From Eunapius fragilis (lineage: Eukaryota > Porifera > Demospongiae > Spongillida > Spongillidae): a stretch of 64,000 nucleotides of DNA. The notes under the pieces were generated by a model. It saw only the letters and a program-made list of their open reading frames with translations. It had not been told where the DNA came from and searched no databases. The translations under genes were made by a program, and so were the position numbers. Position 1 is the first letter of the stretch; each line of letters starts with the position of its first letter. The stretch covers positions 7,370,167 through 7,434,166 of the forward strand of contig OY811974.1 of NCBI GenBank assembly GCA_963681505.1. The letters are read 5' to 3'. Below are positions 46,300 through 58,369 of the stretch, in pieces.

Positions 46300-47761
46300 T
46301 TAATTCTGTCACTTTTGGAAGTACTAAAATGTAATGGACAGGAGGTATTATGTGATGGAATATTGGGACATTTTCTAAATCTAGTTCACATGAACTGTCA
46401 TCATCTTCATCATCTTTCTCCGCATTCTCACTACCATCATTGCCTTACATACATGTATATATGACACACCCTTATTTTCTGTGGTCTTGTTCATATGTCG
46501 TTTGCTGTGTCTTCCATTATTGTTTACTATCTACAGTTTTAATGTTCTGTTTTTTTTTAACCTAACACTATTCTCTTTCTTCAGGAAGCATGACATGCCA
46601 CAAAATATAGGCAAATTTAAATTTAGCTGCAGTCTGCCTAAGCTCCATGTTTGTTCCCTGAGCTTATAAGGAATTTGAGCTTGAGGGTGTGTACCTACAA
46701 TAACACTATGAATTCAATTACATGTCAAACACCTTAGACTGCATTTTGTCCAGCAAATACACTAGATGTCTAAAATCCTCGTCTGAAGAGATGTCAATGT
46801 TATCCCCCACAAACTTTAAGGGACTAGACACACTGTCCTTTGCCTCAGCCAATGAAACAGATTGTGGTTCCTCATTGTTGGGGTCTTGTGTTTCTTCATC
46901 CAAACTTGCGAATGAAGTTTTCTGACCCAATAACCTTGCTGCAACTTCTGCCATCGTCTCCTCCCCTTCTGTCTCCATCCCTCCAAGATCCATTACCCAA
47001 TCAACTGCTGCCATTCGGGTCACTTGGTTCAACAGGCAACCTTATAATTACAGCAGCTATCTCCCTTAGTTGAGAACTATCTCCAGCATCCGCTGCCATC
47101 GTTGCTGCTCTGTCTGGTCTCATCTGGCTGATCCAAGTTCCAGGCAGAACCCCTGACTTGCACCAGCAGTTCAAGTCATACATTCAGGCAGCTACAAGCC
47201 AAATAATGGCATGAATGTATCAAGTGTAAAGGATATTGCAGGTATATGTAAGAGCACTTGTAGCTCAAAAACAAAAATCCTATATCACAAGTAAAAAAAA
47301 AAAAGGACCTGCTTAAGATTGGTCCTGAGCGACAGTGCCTGTAGATCCTGGCTGAAATCAATGTCGTACTGCTGAACCATATAACGAGCCAGCCTACCTT
47401 TATAGTGGGCCTTAAAGGCTGCAATGATATTCTGGTCCAAGGGCTGCACAATGGATGTGCAGTTTAGTGGCAGAAAAAGGAGCAAAAGATTCCTCAACCT
47501 AAAGGCATCAAGGCTGCCCACTTTCGTAAGTAATGTGTCTGCCACTGGCATTGTCCAAGAACATCAAGCAGTTACGCTGTTGGGACAAATTGCAACCTAA
47601 AGGCATCAAGGCTGCCCACTTTCGTAAGTAATGTATCTGCCACACCATGTGAACTGGCATTGTCCAGCAAAATCAAGCAGTTACACTGTTACATAAATTG
47701 CTCATTCACTTTTTTAGACCAATCAATGAAAACCTGCAGAAAATCACATCGATGGGTTTTA

Positions 47762-50291
47762 TGTTAGATCGTCGTCGCCTACATGTAGGCGTCTTATTGC
47801 AAAGTTTGGAAAATAATTATAGCCGTACTCTAAATGTTACAGGGAATTGAAATACAGTTTTGAGTAAAAATATATATACGCATAAAATATACGCAAAGAA
47901 TTCATGTCAAACACATTGCTTGAATCAGGTAATTATAATTGCGTTCTTGCTCAAAGCGCAATCGCAACGTGGTCAATGTGAAAAGCCACGCACGATGTAA
48001 ATCCAGGCTTTGTACTTCCAGGGTTACAAATAGGAACGATCTCATTTAGCTGTGTGCACTCATCGCAATAATATGCCGTCTTACTTTCACAGCAGACGCT
48101 ACTCTTCCATTGCACACTAGGTACATGGCCAATGTGTGAGGTGGCTTCTTCATCGCTGATGCTTGTACTGAAACACTGGACACTCTCATGTTAGTTTTTA
48201 GTGTGTGTGTGCTCATTATCTTTCAACTACTGTCTGTAATGGCTGTATAGTGGGCATGACAGGCATGTGTTTCTGAAGACGTGCGGAAGGCCCGGTGTCG
48301 TGGAACAACGATTTATATGTAAGTTGCTGCAAAGATAGGCGCTCTGTATACTGTCTGTGGGAAAGATTGGGAGCAAGAGGATGAAAATACCGCAAGGCAA
48401 GATATGCATCAGCCTTGCACATGCCGAAGATAGTGGCAAAATTGCGATGCCATGATGTGTGCGTTTTCCAATGATGCTCGAACTCAAGGCCCCCCTGGCG
48501 TGGATGGTTATGGACATCAATAGCATTTGCGTTGTCAAATTATGCCTCCAGAACTGCTGGCCTCTTCTTTATAGAAAACAACACATGGTGCACTTGTTCT
48601 GTCTTCTGGTGTGGATTGACGACAGCGCTTCTTGTACGCAGGGCAGAATGTTGCTGGTACTAGAAACGAACATTTTCAGTTTCTTGTCACTCCAGCCCAC
48701 AGCCATGTACTGCTTTCCATCAATATTGGTTAGGAGCACACAATGGTCACCTCTATTAGTGTACGGATATTTCGGAAGCCATGCTTTCGGAAATTGCTTG
48801 TCTTTACTAGGCCAATGAAACGAAGACCACGATGTTTGTGGAGTGCTTCTGCTGTCTTCAACGAAGCAAATGCCGAGTCGGCAACAACTGTATGGTCGAC
48901 TCCAGTATCTGGTCAACCGTATAACTGATGATGTGCCAGAGCCATAATCCTTTGCATACTCTTTTTCTTGCATTGGAACCTTACCTTTTTGGATCTCCAT
49001 TTGCAGCATGATCTTGGTCTCTCCACAGGACAGTGTGCGGTGTTCAGTTCCAACCCCTTCTGGTTTCCTTGCAATTTTAGTTACATGTGGTAAGCCTACA
49101 ACAGCATTATCTACCTCAGCAGACAATCCTCGCCAACTTCCCATACTCTCATCAGCACACAATGTTACACCAGGTGAGATGCTCTCTCTGCGATTCCTAT
49201 TGAAAGAATCCACTGCACTTCGAATAGGCAACCATGGATCATCTGCCAACTCTTCATCGTGTACACACACAGCTTCAAGTTCCAAAGTATTCTTTCGAAA
49301 TCATGGCAGGCCATATACCTTCCAAAAGCAGGGAGGGAATGGTCTGAAAGCAGAGTCATTGCAAGGAGAATGCCAAAGAAATGCTGCCGCTGCTCACAAT
49401 CAAGAGGTTTCTCTGCCATTTCAGTATGCAGGTTGATGGCTTTGATGATGTTGCGCATGAGATCTGCAGGCATCATTTTCGAAAAATCCTGCTCCGTGGA
49501 CCTCTTGTGCAGTGGATGGTGTAATGCAGCCTTGCGCTGATATGCTGGCCCATTCAGTTCAACAGTTGTGTCACCCATTTTACGCCATTCAACACCATTG
49601 AGTACTATTCTATCGTCATCACCATTAGACCCTGCTGCTGTGTCCCCATTGCTCCAGTTGGTTCTTCTGCATCATGCAAAATGCATGCGGGCATAAATAA
49701 AGAGATGTATTTGATAATGAACAGTAACGGGTATTGAAAGTTGGGAGTCTTACCCTTCTGAAACGTTGCTTGCTCGACGGGATGCTCCATCTTCATCTAC
49801 TTTGCGCATCTCATCACTGTCGCTGGTGCTGTTTTCATCGAGGAAGTATTGGAGCTGCAGTAATCTTGCTCAGAAACAGCCCTAATGGACGTTGAGGGGG
49901 GCGGAATTAAATGCCTTTGCTCCATTTCCAGCGTCCTAGCTGAAAAATGTTCCAAAACACTGCCATTCAGCTTTACTATTCATTTTCGTGCCCGTCCTAC
50001 TCCTTCCGATGCTTGCACAACTCCTTTCTGTGTGGAAAAATTGCCTCTCAAAACCCGCACTCCGCTACCAACTTTTATGCCCTTCGCCATTGAAAGCATG
50101 CGCGCGACGATTCAGTTAAGAAATGAGAATGAAATAACTTTTAATAGAAAGAGCAATGTTTCAGCTTTGCATGGTATCAATTGGCAAATTTTTAAACTAC
50201 GAAAAAGTACCTTAGCATTATTCAAAAAACGCCTACAGGTAGGCTTAAATTGTGTTTTGCACCTACACATAGGTGCTTGTTCGATCTACCA
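47762..50291 (-). mobile_element. piggyBac-like element inside the Tigger gene
   Basis: Candidate ends TGTTAGATCG (47762) and TGGTAGATCG (read inward from 50291), with TTTA at the left and TTAA at the right, close to the TTAA target of piggyBac. Short palindromes (CGCCTACATGTAGGCG at 47775, GCCTACAGGTAGGC at 50231, CACCTACACATAGGTG at 50258) occur near both ends. It separates the two halves of the Tigger gene. The exact ends are uncertain. Confidence 0.6.
48569..49800 (-). pseudogene. piggyBac transposase (DDE_Tnp_1_7, PGBD4-like)
   Basis: 49578-49165 gives the N-terminal region (DFSKMMPADLMRNIIKAINL...). The catalytic part follows in the overlapping frame: WLPIRSAVDSFNRNRRESIS, then TLCADESMGSWRG (first Asp), VVADSAFASLKTAEALHKH (second Asp, about 48890-48840, read in another frame) and VGWSDKKLKMFVSS (third Asp). 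The 48915-48790 stretch is displaced relative to both sides, implying two compensating frameshifts, and the N-terminal join is also shifted, so the gene is broken but recent enough to keep all three catalytic Asp. A short C-terminal region may extend to about 48200. Confidence 0.75.
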
Positions 50292-50295
50292 TTAA

Positions 50296-50473
50296 GGAGC
50301 TCAGTTCCACATACATTAACAGCTAGGCCCACTGTTATGCGATCTTTTACTTTCTTAAAGCCTCTCACATCAATACTTGTGGTGAGTGTACGAGCAAGCT
50401 AAAGTAATTCAAAGTTTCTTTCACAACATGAAAATTAATCTATTTATTGGTATTGTTTAACGTCACTGCCTGT
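50296..50473. other. Tigger gene sequence right of the piggyBac end
   Basis: Continues the Tigger gene; includes a near-duplicate of CATCAAAATTGAAGATGTT around 50484 and 50535. Confidence 0.4.
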
Positions 50474-51733
50474 CTATAGTCTCATCAAAATTGAAGATGT
50501 TCTTCCTGCCTGTCTGTAGTATAAATCTATCTCATCAAAATTGAAGATGTTATCTGGTCTGTAGTGGCTCAGAATATTTGGCAGCTCCCTCTGGGCTCTT
50601 GCAACACCTTGCTGGTCAGCGCCACCACCAGCTTCCTCGTGAAGGTGCACAGAGAAGACACCATGGCGTTTTTCCATTTGGCTAGCCAACCATAGCTAAG
50701 TCCATCAGCAGTGTGATCATCATCCAGCATGTTTGCAGAAGAGATAGATGGGAGGGTTGAGGTGTGGTTGCAGATGGAGGCATGGCTGCAGATGTGGAAG
50801 TGACAGGAGATGGAGGTGTGGCTGCAGATGTCTGTGTGACTGCAGAAGGAGTGGCTGCTGTAATCAGGAGTGAACTGCGTGGCTCCAGTGGCTCCAGATG
50901 TAATAGAAGTGACTCCAGATGAAGCACTTATTGAAGCTACAGCTGCTCGTCGAACAATTTGCAGGCACATGGCCAATTCTGATGCTTTTGACAGCATCAG
51001 AGCATCAGAAAGCATTCCATTGCACGCACGTACGCTGGTATTGAATTAATTATATCAGTATTTGCTACACACTCAAACTATTGCAATAGTCATACCTTTT
51101 AACCAAGAAAAAAGCCCCTTGTCTAGTAGTGGCACATCAGGGCATGCCTCCTACACCTACTTTTGTCTTGTTCGTAAGGGCTTAGATCGTGGAATCCAGC
51201 ACACACTGTTTTCCAACCACTGTCTGACAGATGTGCTTCCCCGAGATTTGGCTAAACCATGCAGCAACCTTCTCATCCGAGTCACCCGTGGAGTCTTTCC
51301 TACGTGTAATGTTGCATTTCTCATCCACCGTGAGCTTCTTCCTGCATGGCTTCGCGATTGTTTGCGACACAGACATGGCAGCGCTATGCGAACAAATTGT
51401 GCACACGTGCATTTTATACCATCAAAAGCATAACGAATGCGCCTTTGTGCACACAACAATAAGTTTTTTGTGCTGGTTTATGTGCTGAATGGGCGCAATT
51501 GTCATGTTTTGTCAGCTGCAGACATCGCTGTACAACCCTTTCTTATCGTTATGCGGCACATACAGTATTGGACAATAAAATTTAGCCGTACCGGAAACGG
51601 AGTACGGTTGCTCTCCGGTTCTATAGTTAACCGAAGTACGGTTCCGATTCAAACCGTACTCCGGTAAAAGAAAACCTATTGGACCTAACAAATCGGAGTA
51701 CGGTTGGTATAAAATAGGCAGCACACATTAGCG

Positions 51734-52805
51734 ATGCACGATTTTGCAATGGTGTACAGTACATACGTACAACAGCGTATACTAGTACACCATGCACAGG
51801 GGTACAAGGCCCCATCAATACTTCGGTTGCTGCGCGAAGAGAAGCTTAAAGCATCGAAATGGGGTATATATTGCCTTTTGCATAAGTTAGAGCAAACTGG
51901 AACCATCAAGCGTAGAGCTGGCTCTGGTCGACCATCTAAAATAACGGCAGAGGTGAAAGCCATAGTGGAAAACCAGATGGTATCAGACGACGAGACAACG
52001 GCAAGCCAGCTTTGCGTATTGTTAAAGTCCAGGGGTTATTCCATCGACCTCCGTATAGTGTTACGATGTAGAAGTCAACTTGGCTGGACATTTAGAGGAA
52101 GCGCATACTGCCAGTTGATATGTGAAGCAAATAAAGTTAAACGTGTTGACTGATGTACAGCAAATGGAGGCAATGATTTCAGCGATGTTATTTTCACGGA
52201 CGAGTGTACAGTTCAACTGGAATCACACAGACGAACGTGCTGCAGAAAGAAGGGGCAGCCCCCGAAACCAAAGCCACGGTACGTATAATTTCAGTACACA
52301 AAATAAAGGAATTGATTTATTGATGATTTCCTTTTCCCTTAGAGCAAAGCATCCTACAAAAGTCCATGTTTGGGCCGGCATCAGCAAGAAAGGACCCACC
52401 CAGATATGCATCTTCGACATGATAATGAAGGCTCCACTATATGTGAACATACTCTAGCGCACATTGCTCCCATTTATCGCACGGGTTATGCCAACAAGCC
52501 ACAGATTCATGGCTGACAACGATCCCAAACACACGTCGCGATTGGCGCAAAATTTCCTACAGGAAAAAAAGATAAATTGGTGGAGAACACCAGCAGAGTC
52601 GCCCGACTTAAACCCGATCGAAAATCTTTGGCATGAGCTTAAAGAATACATGCGACGGGAAGTGAAGCCGAAGACTAAGCAAGAGCTCATTGACGGCATC
52701 CACATGTTTTGGAACACTTTAACAGTTGCTAAATGTAGAAAATATATTGGACATTTAAGAAAAGTAATTCCTAGAGTGTTAGAAGTAGGCGGTGCTGCTA
52801 CATAA
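51734..52805 (+). pseudogene. Tc1/mariner transposase (DD34E), frameshifted
   Basis: 51734-52110 has the bipartite HTH (APSILRLLREEKLKASKWGI, GSGRPSKITAEVKAIV). 52175-52215 gives DVIFTDECTVQLE (first Asp) in another frame; 52350-52450 gives KVHVWAGISKKGPT; 52464-52802 gives MADNDPKHTSR...SPDLNPIENLWHELK, with 34 residues between the catalytic Asp and Glu. At least three frame changes (about 52100-52160, about 52250-52340, about 52455) make it inactive, although all catalytic residues survive. Confidence 0.85.
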
Positions 52806-53369
52806 TACTGAACTACGACAATATTCTGTTACCATATCTGTGTTATATCTATGGCTTGACTAACGCGCGCAAGACATGCTCGATGCCTCGGGGTGTACGG
52901 CGTCTTCCAGGGGCACGCGTCTGAATTGTCCAGACTCAACCGAGAACATAAGTGTTCCGAGCTAATATGGTACCAGACGGCGGCAGTAGATCGCGATACA
53001 ACGTTTCGTCGTATTAGTATTCGTGAAGAGAAAAACATGATGCGCTCGAGCGGGAATAGTTCGGCAAAGGCCGACCTACGACTTTGGCGCTTTTACTCCC
53101 CCTACAAGGTCGATATACCCGGGAAAGTACACCTGGTAAAATGCCATATATTATTAATCAGTTTATTAACACACTATTATTAACACAATGTCGCACGCTA
53201 AAGGAACAGCAGTTCTTCTATTAAAAGCCTGAACGTAAGTGCTGTCATGACAACTGTGGCCATCAGGTGTGTTTCGCTACTAGTGGACTGGGGACTTGAT
53301 AGGCAGAAAGCCTGCCATCTCCCTGTGAGTATGGACACAGTGCACAAGTAGAGTGTACAAGTGTTGTGA
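52806..53369. other. Tc1 interior, unknown open stretch
   Basis: An ORF at 52893-53183 (plus) has no recognisable domain and ends near a donor-like GTACACCTGG; it could be a stray exon. GTATGGACACAGTGCACAAG near 53328 recurs at about 55451. Confidence 0.35.
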
Positions 53370-54535
53370 AAACACAACACACCATGGTCACCAGGCTAAC
53401 CTTTTGTCGGATAATGGTCACATTCACACCCTGTGTGGGCATGGTACCAGTCATTGCCCCTACACAAGGGCAGTCTGAAGCCACACCTACAACCAGGTAT
53501 TCACATGAAAACACAACACACCATGGTCAACAGGTTAACCTTTTATCGGATAATGGTCACATTCACACCCTGTGTGGGCATGGTACCAATCATTGCCCCT
53601 ACACAAGGGCAGTCTGAAGCCACACCTACAACCAGGTGTTATTCTAATTAAATAACAGCAAAATGCAACACACCATGGTCACCAGGCTAACCTTTTATCG
53701 GATAATGGTCACATTCACACCCTGTGTGGGCATGGTACCAGTCATTGCCCCTACACAAGGGCAGTCTGAAGCCACACCTACAACCAGGTGTTATTCTAAT
53801 TAAATAACAGTAAAACACAACACAACATGGTCACCAGGCTAACCTTTGGTCGGATAAAGGTCACATTCACACCCTGTGTGGGCATGGTACCAGTCATTGC
53901 CCCTACACAAGGGCAGTCTACAGCCACACCTACAACCAGGTGTTATTCACATGAAAACACAACACACCATGGTCACCAGGCTAACCTTTGGTCGGATAAT
54001 GGTAACATTCACACCCTGTATGGGCATGGTACCAATCATTGCCCCTACACAAGGGCAGTCTGAAGCCACACCTACAACCAGGTGTTATTCTAATTAAATA
54101 ACAGCAAAACACAACACACCATGGTCACTAAGCTAACCTTTTGTCGGATAATGGTCACATTCACACCCTGTGTGGGCATGGTACCAGTCATTGCCCCTAC
54201 ACAAGGGCAGTCTGAAGCCACACCTACAACCAGGTGTTATTCACATGAAGACAACACACCATGGTCAACAGGCTAACCTTTGGTCGGATAAAGGTCACAT
54301 TCACACCCTGTGTGGGCATGGTACCAGTCATTGCCCCTACACAAGGGCAGTCTGAAGCCACACCTACAACCCGGTGTTATTCACAGTAAAACACAACACA
54401 CCATGGTCACCAGGCTAACCTTTGGTCAGATAATGGTCACATTCACACCCTGTGTGGGCATGGTACCAATCATTGCCCATACACAAGGGCAGTCTGAAGC
54501 CACACCTACAACCAGGTGTTATTCTAATTAAAACA
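53370..54535. repeat. minisatellite, about eight units of 140-150 bp
   Basis: Each unit contains CACACCATGGTCACCAGGCT, GGTCACATTCACACCCTGTG, TGGGCATGGTACCAGTCATT and CCACACCTACAACCAGGTGT. Units alternate in their tail (TTCACATGAAAACAC versus TTCTAATTAAATAACAG), i.e. there are two subtypes. ORFs across it (WAWYQSLPLHKG...) follow from the repeat and are not convincing genes. Confidence 0.95.
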
Positions 54536-54799
54536 CCAGCTCACAAGGTACCCAGACCTTAAATCAGAGTCCCATGTACCACACTATAAAAGAAAACAAG
54601 CTTCTCCCAATGTCATACCCTCTTGGTAACTATACTCATTCACCAGGACAACCCTTTGAAATGATTTATAGTACCTGTCAAGTGGTAAGGGTTGAGTCAC
54701 ACAAGCACACAAGGTACCCAAACCTTAGATCAGAGCCTCTCGCAAATACTTGCGTATATGTATATGCCAGGGAAGATCAGAGCGATATACACTCACCAG
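54536..54799. other. no gene recognised
   Basis: Unique; CACAAGGTACCCA(G/A)ACCTTA occurs twice (about 54542 and 54710). Confidence 0.4.
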
Positions 54800-55098
54800 C
54801 CCCGGATCCAGCATAGGCTTGAAGGGGGCGGCCGCCCCCCCCCCCCCCTCACCCCGCTCAACTCCCCACGCACTATCACGCACGTGCTTACAAACCAAGA
54901 TATAAATCATCGTACGGCAAGCAGCCCCCCCCCCTTCCCACTTTTCGTATCGGACCTAAAACGGACAGCACCACCCTCCCCCCCTCCCCCCCTGCTTTCC
55001 CTGGCTTCATTGTCAATGTGCCGCCCCTCCCGTAAAACCACCCTCCCCCCCCCCCCCCCCCTCCCCCCTTAGCCAAATCCTGGATCCGAGCTGACACT
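54800..55098. mobile_element. C-rich MITE-like repeat
   Basis: Inverted, imperfect ends around GGATCCAG (54804-54835 and 55070-55098), both adjoining C/G runs of 14-15 bases. The interior has CTTTTCGTATCGGACCTAAA and GGACAGCACC, as in 27870-28110. Confidence 0.6.
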
Positions 55099-55835
55099 CA
55101 CTTACACATATCCACTGACATTCCTGTCCTCTAGCTAGTTATATCGCTGCGCTTGGGTCTAGCCGTTTAAAAGTTATCGTCACGCGCCCGGAACCAACAA
55201 CTTATAAGATTTGAGTTATTTCGTGAACGTTTAATTAGAAGGAAGGTCACATTTGCTTACTAGTACCCTGGCAAAGATGATTATGTATGTAAATATGTTT
55301 GTACCTTTACGTATGCGGTAAATGTATTGTAAGTATTAGCGTAAAACGTAAAAATGTTTATGTCTGTGTAAATACGAGCATATTGCTGTGGTACATCTTA
55401 AGGTGACCTCTAGTAGCTCGAATTAGAGTGCCGTCTTTGCTGACCCTTGTGGGTATGGACACAGTGTGCACAAGTAGAGTCTACAAGTGTTGTGGATGAT
55501 GGTCCTCATGTCCTGGGTGTGTTTGGGGCAGGGCTAACATCACTACTCCTGTGGCATATTCGCAGGGTGGAAGATTGTGTTTTGTGTATAGGAGTGTATA
55601 GAGGGGTGGATACCAACAGAGTCACTTTAGTGGCTATAAATGCCAAACCAGTCATTGAGTGACCCCAAAGAACTGTGTCATGACAACAGCTTGCTGTCGT
55701 GGTAACTTAACCATGTACAATGGCACTGATACACGAAGTTCCATTATACACTGTACATATTGAATAAGTGTATACCTGTCTATTCAGTATTGGATCTGTT
55801 TTTATGCAGCATGCACCATTTACACTAGTATGAAG
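55099..55835. other. BEN-B 3' flank, no gene recognised
   Basis: AT-rich, then 55440-55680 with similarity to 53320-53360. An ORF at 55447-55662 has no domain. Confidence 0.4.
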
Positions 55836-58369
55836 TTACACCTTTAGTCGCCTACATGCATGACCTAGGGCATCTATGCAACTTGTCCACAAGGGCTCAA
55901 ATTCTACTGGGCAAGCCCAAAACTTGGGGAAAATGTTAAAAACTGTTTTTTTTAATTCCCATAACTCGTTTAAAGGTAGCCCAGGCTCATCCCTAAACCC
56001 CATGGGGGTGCACAGTTTCATAACGCTTTCCCCAAAATAACATTCTCTGGCTAGCTTCACTGCCAAAGTTGGGGCCTTTGATTCAACGTGCAACTTATGG
56101 TATGAAGCAACTGTCTGTGTTATGTTATGGAGCTTGCTAGTGTCGATCATCGACGAACATAGATGGTTTTTTGATGCCTTTAATGGAATGCATCCAGAGG
56201 TTACACCAGTGGAGGGGGTAGATGTGGACATATAATTTGATGCATTGGTTGTGGGTATGGTAGTGGTGGTAGTCGATTCTTGTTGAAGAGGAACAGCTGT
56301 CGGATTATTGAGCATGTCATACACGTGCATTGTGGGGTTGGAAGAGGTTGAAGAGGCTGCTTCTGTTAATGCTGCAGTAGTTGATGAATCACTATGGATA
56401 CATGTATTTGATGTGTTAATATTGGTGGTTGCTGTAGTTTGAGGGGTGGACGTAATGATTTGCTGATATGGATTTAGGAAAGCTGTATCCAACATCGATG
56501 TCAAATTTGATTGTTGTGGGGTGGAGTCAATAGCTGGCATAATTGGGTCAATAAACTGAAGCACAATGTTCAACTTCGTTATGATTTCAACTTGTTGGCT
56601 GGCAATTAGTGTCAACATCTTTGACAAATCTGAGAATTAAAAATAATAAATTAAGATCATGCAAAGTTGCAATTCTAGACACCATGCATGACCTGTGACT
56701 ATGTGTAAATAGGCTTTGTGTATTGTTGTGTCACAACATGGGCCATGCAGAGTAGTGAGTTGTATAGATAAGTGGTAAAAATTGGTTTACACTGTAACAT
56801 GAAAGGAAGTAGAAATTGTGGCCTAGTCCACAAAAGTAAAATCTAGGATGGTGCGGGTGGAAAGGCTGCACTGTAGTCATTAAATAACATGTGCTAAAAT
56901 GAGAACCTGGGATTCCAGCTGTGTTTCTTGGTTGCCTAGTGACAACATGGGTGCAACATATGTTAGCGACATGACTCACCACTTTGAAAACCAGCTGCCT
57001 CTGCCTGTTCAAATTGCTGGTGCCTTGGCAATACTGATGCTGGTACTGTCATACCCTTATTGTAGCTGCCACCAATATTACGACTGCCATTCTCCTCTAT
57101 TCTGCTATCCTCCTCACTTCTGCCATCCTCTACACTTCTGGCTACGTCCTCTCTTCTGGCTACCTCCTCTCTTCTGGCTACCTCCTCTCTTCCGGCTACC
57201 TCCTCACTTCTGGCTACCTCCTCTCTTCTGGCTACCTCCTCTCTTCTGGCTACCTCCTCTCTTCCGGCTACCTCCTCACTTCTGGCTACCTCCTCTCTTC
57301 TGGCTACCTCCTCTCTTCTGGCTACCTCCTCTCTTCTGGCTACCTCCTCTCTTCTGGCTACCTCCTCACTTCTGGCTACCTCCTCTCTTCTGGCTACCTC
57401 ACTTCTGGCTACATGTGCCTCCTCACTTCTGGCTACCTCACTTCTGGCTACATGTACCTCCTCACTTCTGCCACCTTCTTCCACATTTGCTGGCAGTGGC
57501 TCAGATATCAATATGATGTTCCCAGATTCTGATAAGTGCAGCCAGGGAGCGGGGGGGGGGGGGGGGGGGGGGAGGAAGGGGGGGGGGGGATTAAAACCTA
57601 TTGACAAAACTAACTTGCCTACCTTTCTCTCGTTTCTTCGAGGGAGCATCTTTACCCTTGGTTTTAGCTTTCTGGCTTTTGCCCGCAGGAGCATCTTTAC
57701 CCTTGGTTTTAGCTTTCTGGCTTTTGCCTTTAGCAAGATATCATGTAGTCATAATTCATATAAATATTCAGTATTTGTTTACATATGCCTTTCTTGGTGG
57801 TCATGGAACCTTTAAGTAATTGCATATAATAAGTCCTCATTATACATGTATGCCCTATTCCTACCATTTGATGAAGTGCCATCTTGTGTGCCAATTTCAG
57901 ATGATGGTCCTTTGTCATTGTTAACATCTATTCAACAATGAATTATTTTAATAAATGGATGTAATTATAAATTCTGTTAACCTTTCTCCAGAGGAAAGGG
58001 AGTCCACTTTCCTTCCACAAACATTGCTTCAAGCTCCATCATATCTGACCTTTTTCCTTGAAAAAAAGAAAATAACTGATGTATTGGGGTTAAAGTGTAT
58101 TGAATATACATCTTACCATAGCCAACTGCAAGACCTTTATATGATTTCTTCCCATCCTTCACTGTGCAGTCAGTGTATGGCTTTGCATTTGGTGGATCCA
58201 CACATTTCGATCTCACTACTGAGATCGATTCCTCGTCATTCCAGTATATGGCATGATACGTGTAGAGCTCTGTAGTTTAGTTTTTAATTGTCTATATATA
58301 CTTAATACTAAAATTAAGTTTTGGACTTCATACCGGTTTGTTTCAAAGTAGACCTCAGACGACCCATGG
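55836..58369 (-). CDS. BEN-B: intact BEN-domain-like gene, 7 exons, 565 aa
   Basis: Exons 58369-58336, 58269-58117, 58056-57982, 57927-57865, 57727-57623, 57528-57055 and 56629-55836 join with GT-AG introns, all phase 1, no frame break. In order: MGRLRSTLKQTG; a 51-residue module ELYTYHAIYWNDEESISVVR..., shared with BEN-A and BEN-C; GKRSDMMELEAMFVEGKW; a short acidic exon; a Lys-rich exon with two copies of KSQKAKTKGKDAP; a repeat exon of R-S/R-E-E-V-A hexapeptides; and a Ser/Thr-rich last exon ending in a BEN-like domain (KLARECYFGESVMKLCTPMG to LGHACRRLK, about residues 490-565). BEN domains mediate DNA/chromatin or protein contacts, so a nuclear role is likely but unproven. The second-exon module is not known to me. 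Located between Tc1-type ends. The domain call is by eye. Confidence 0.8.
57125..57480 (-). repeat. coding 18-bp minisatellite in BEN-B exon 6
   Basis: About 19 units encoding VARREE, VARSEE or VAGREE, in frame throughout, with an 18-bp period and local higher-order duplications. It gives a charged, probably helical rod. Confidence 0.9.
57551..57590. repeat. poly-G in BEN-B intron 5
   Basis: G22 followed by a second G run, within the intron between the Lys-rich and repeat exons. Confidence 0.9.

Larger units (their letters stand above)
46718..51459 (-). pseudogene. pogo/Tigger transposase gene, split by piggyBac
   Basis: Pieces in order on the minus strand: CENP-B-type HTH (51412-51182; RKKLTVDEKCNI), a Ser/Thr-rich spacer and linker (51015-50700), WLAKWK... 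and LSHYRPDNIFNFDE (first catalytic Asp, about 50550), then after the piggyBac insertion CLILLDNASSHG (second Asp, about 47660), LFLPLNCTSIVQPLDQNIIA (47450) and an acidic tail to 46718 (DEDFRHLVYLLDKM). A segment of about 90 bp around the second Asp is duplicated (47500-47665). Stops and frameshifts interrupt several parts, so it is inactive. Confidence 0.75.

Noticed and set aside
48459-49540. Plus-strand ORFs over the piggyBac region
   Set aside because: Antisense shadows; only the minus strand shows transposase motifs.
53370-54535. Possible repeat protein (WAWYQSLPLHKG...) or CRISPR-like array
   Set aside because: Units are 140-150 bp with no unique spacers and differ by non-triplet lengths, so the frame is not kept over the array; it is a minisatellite.
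56899-57516. Plus-strand ORF rich in LPPLFWLPP
   Set aside because: Antisense of the BEN-B exon 6 minisatellite; the minus-strand reading fits a spliced gene model with matching phases.
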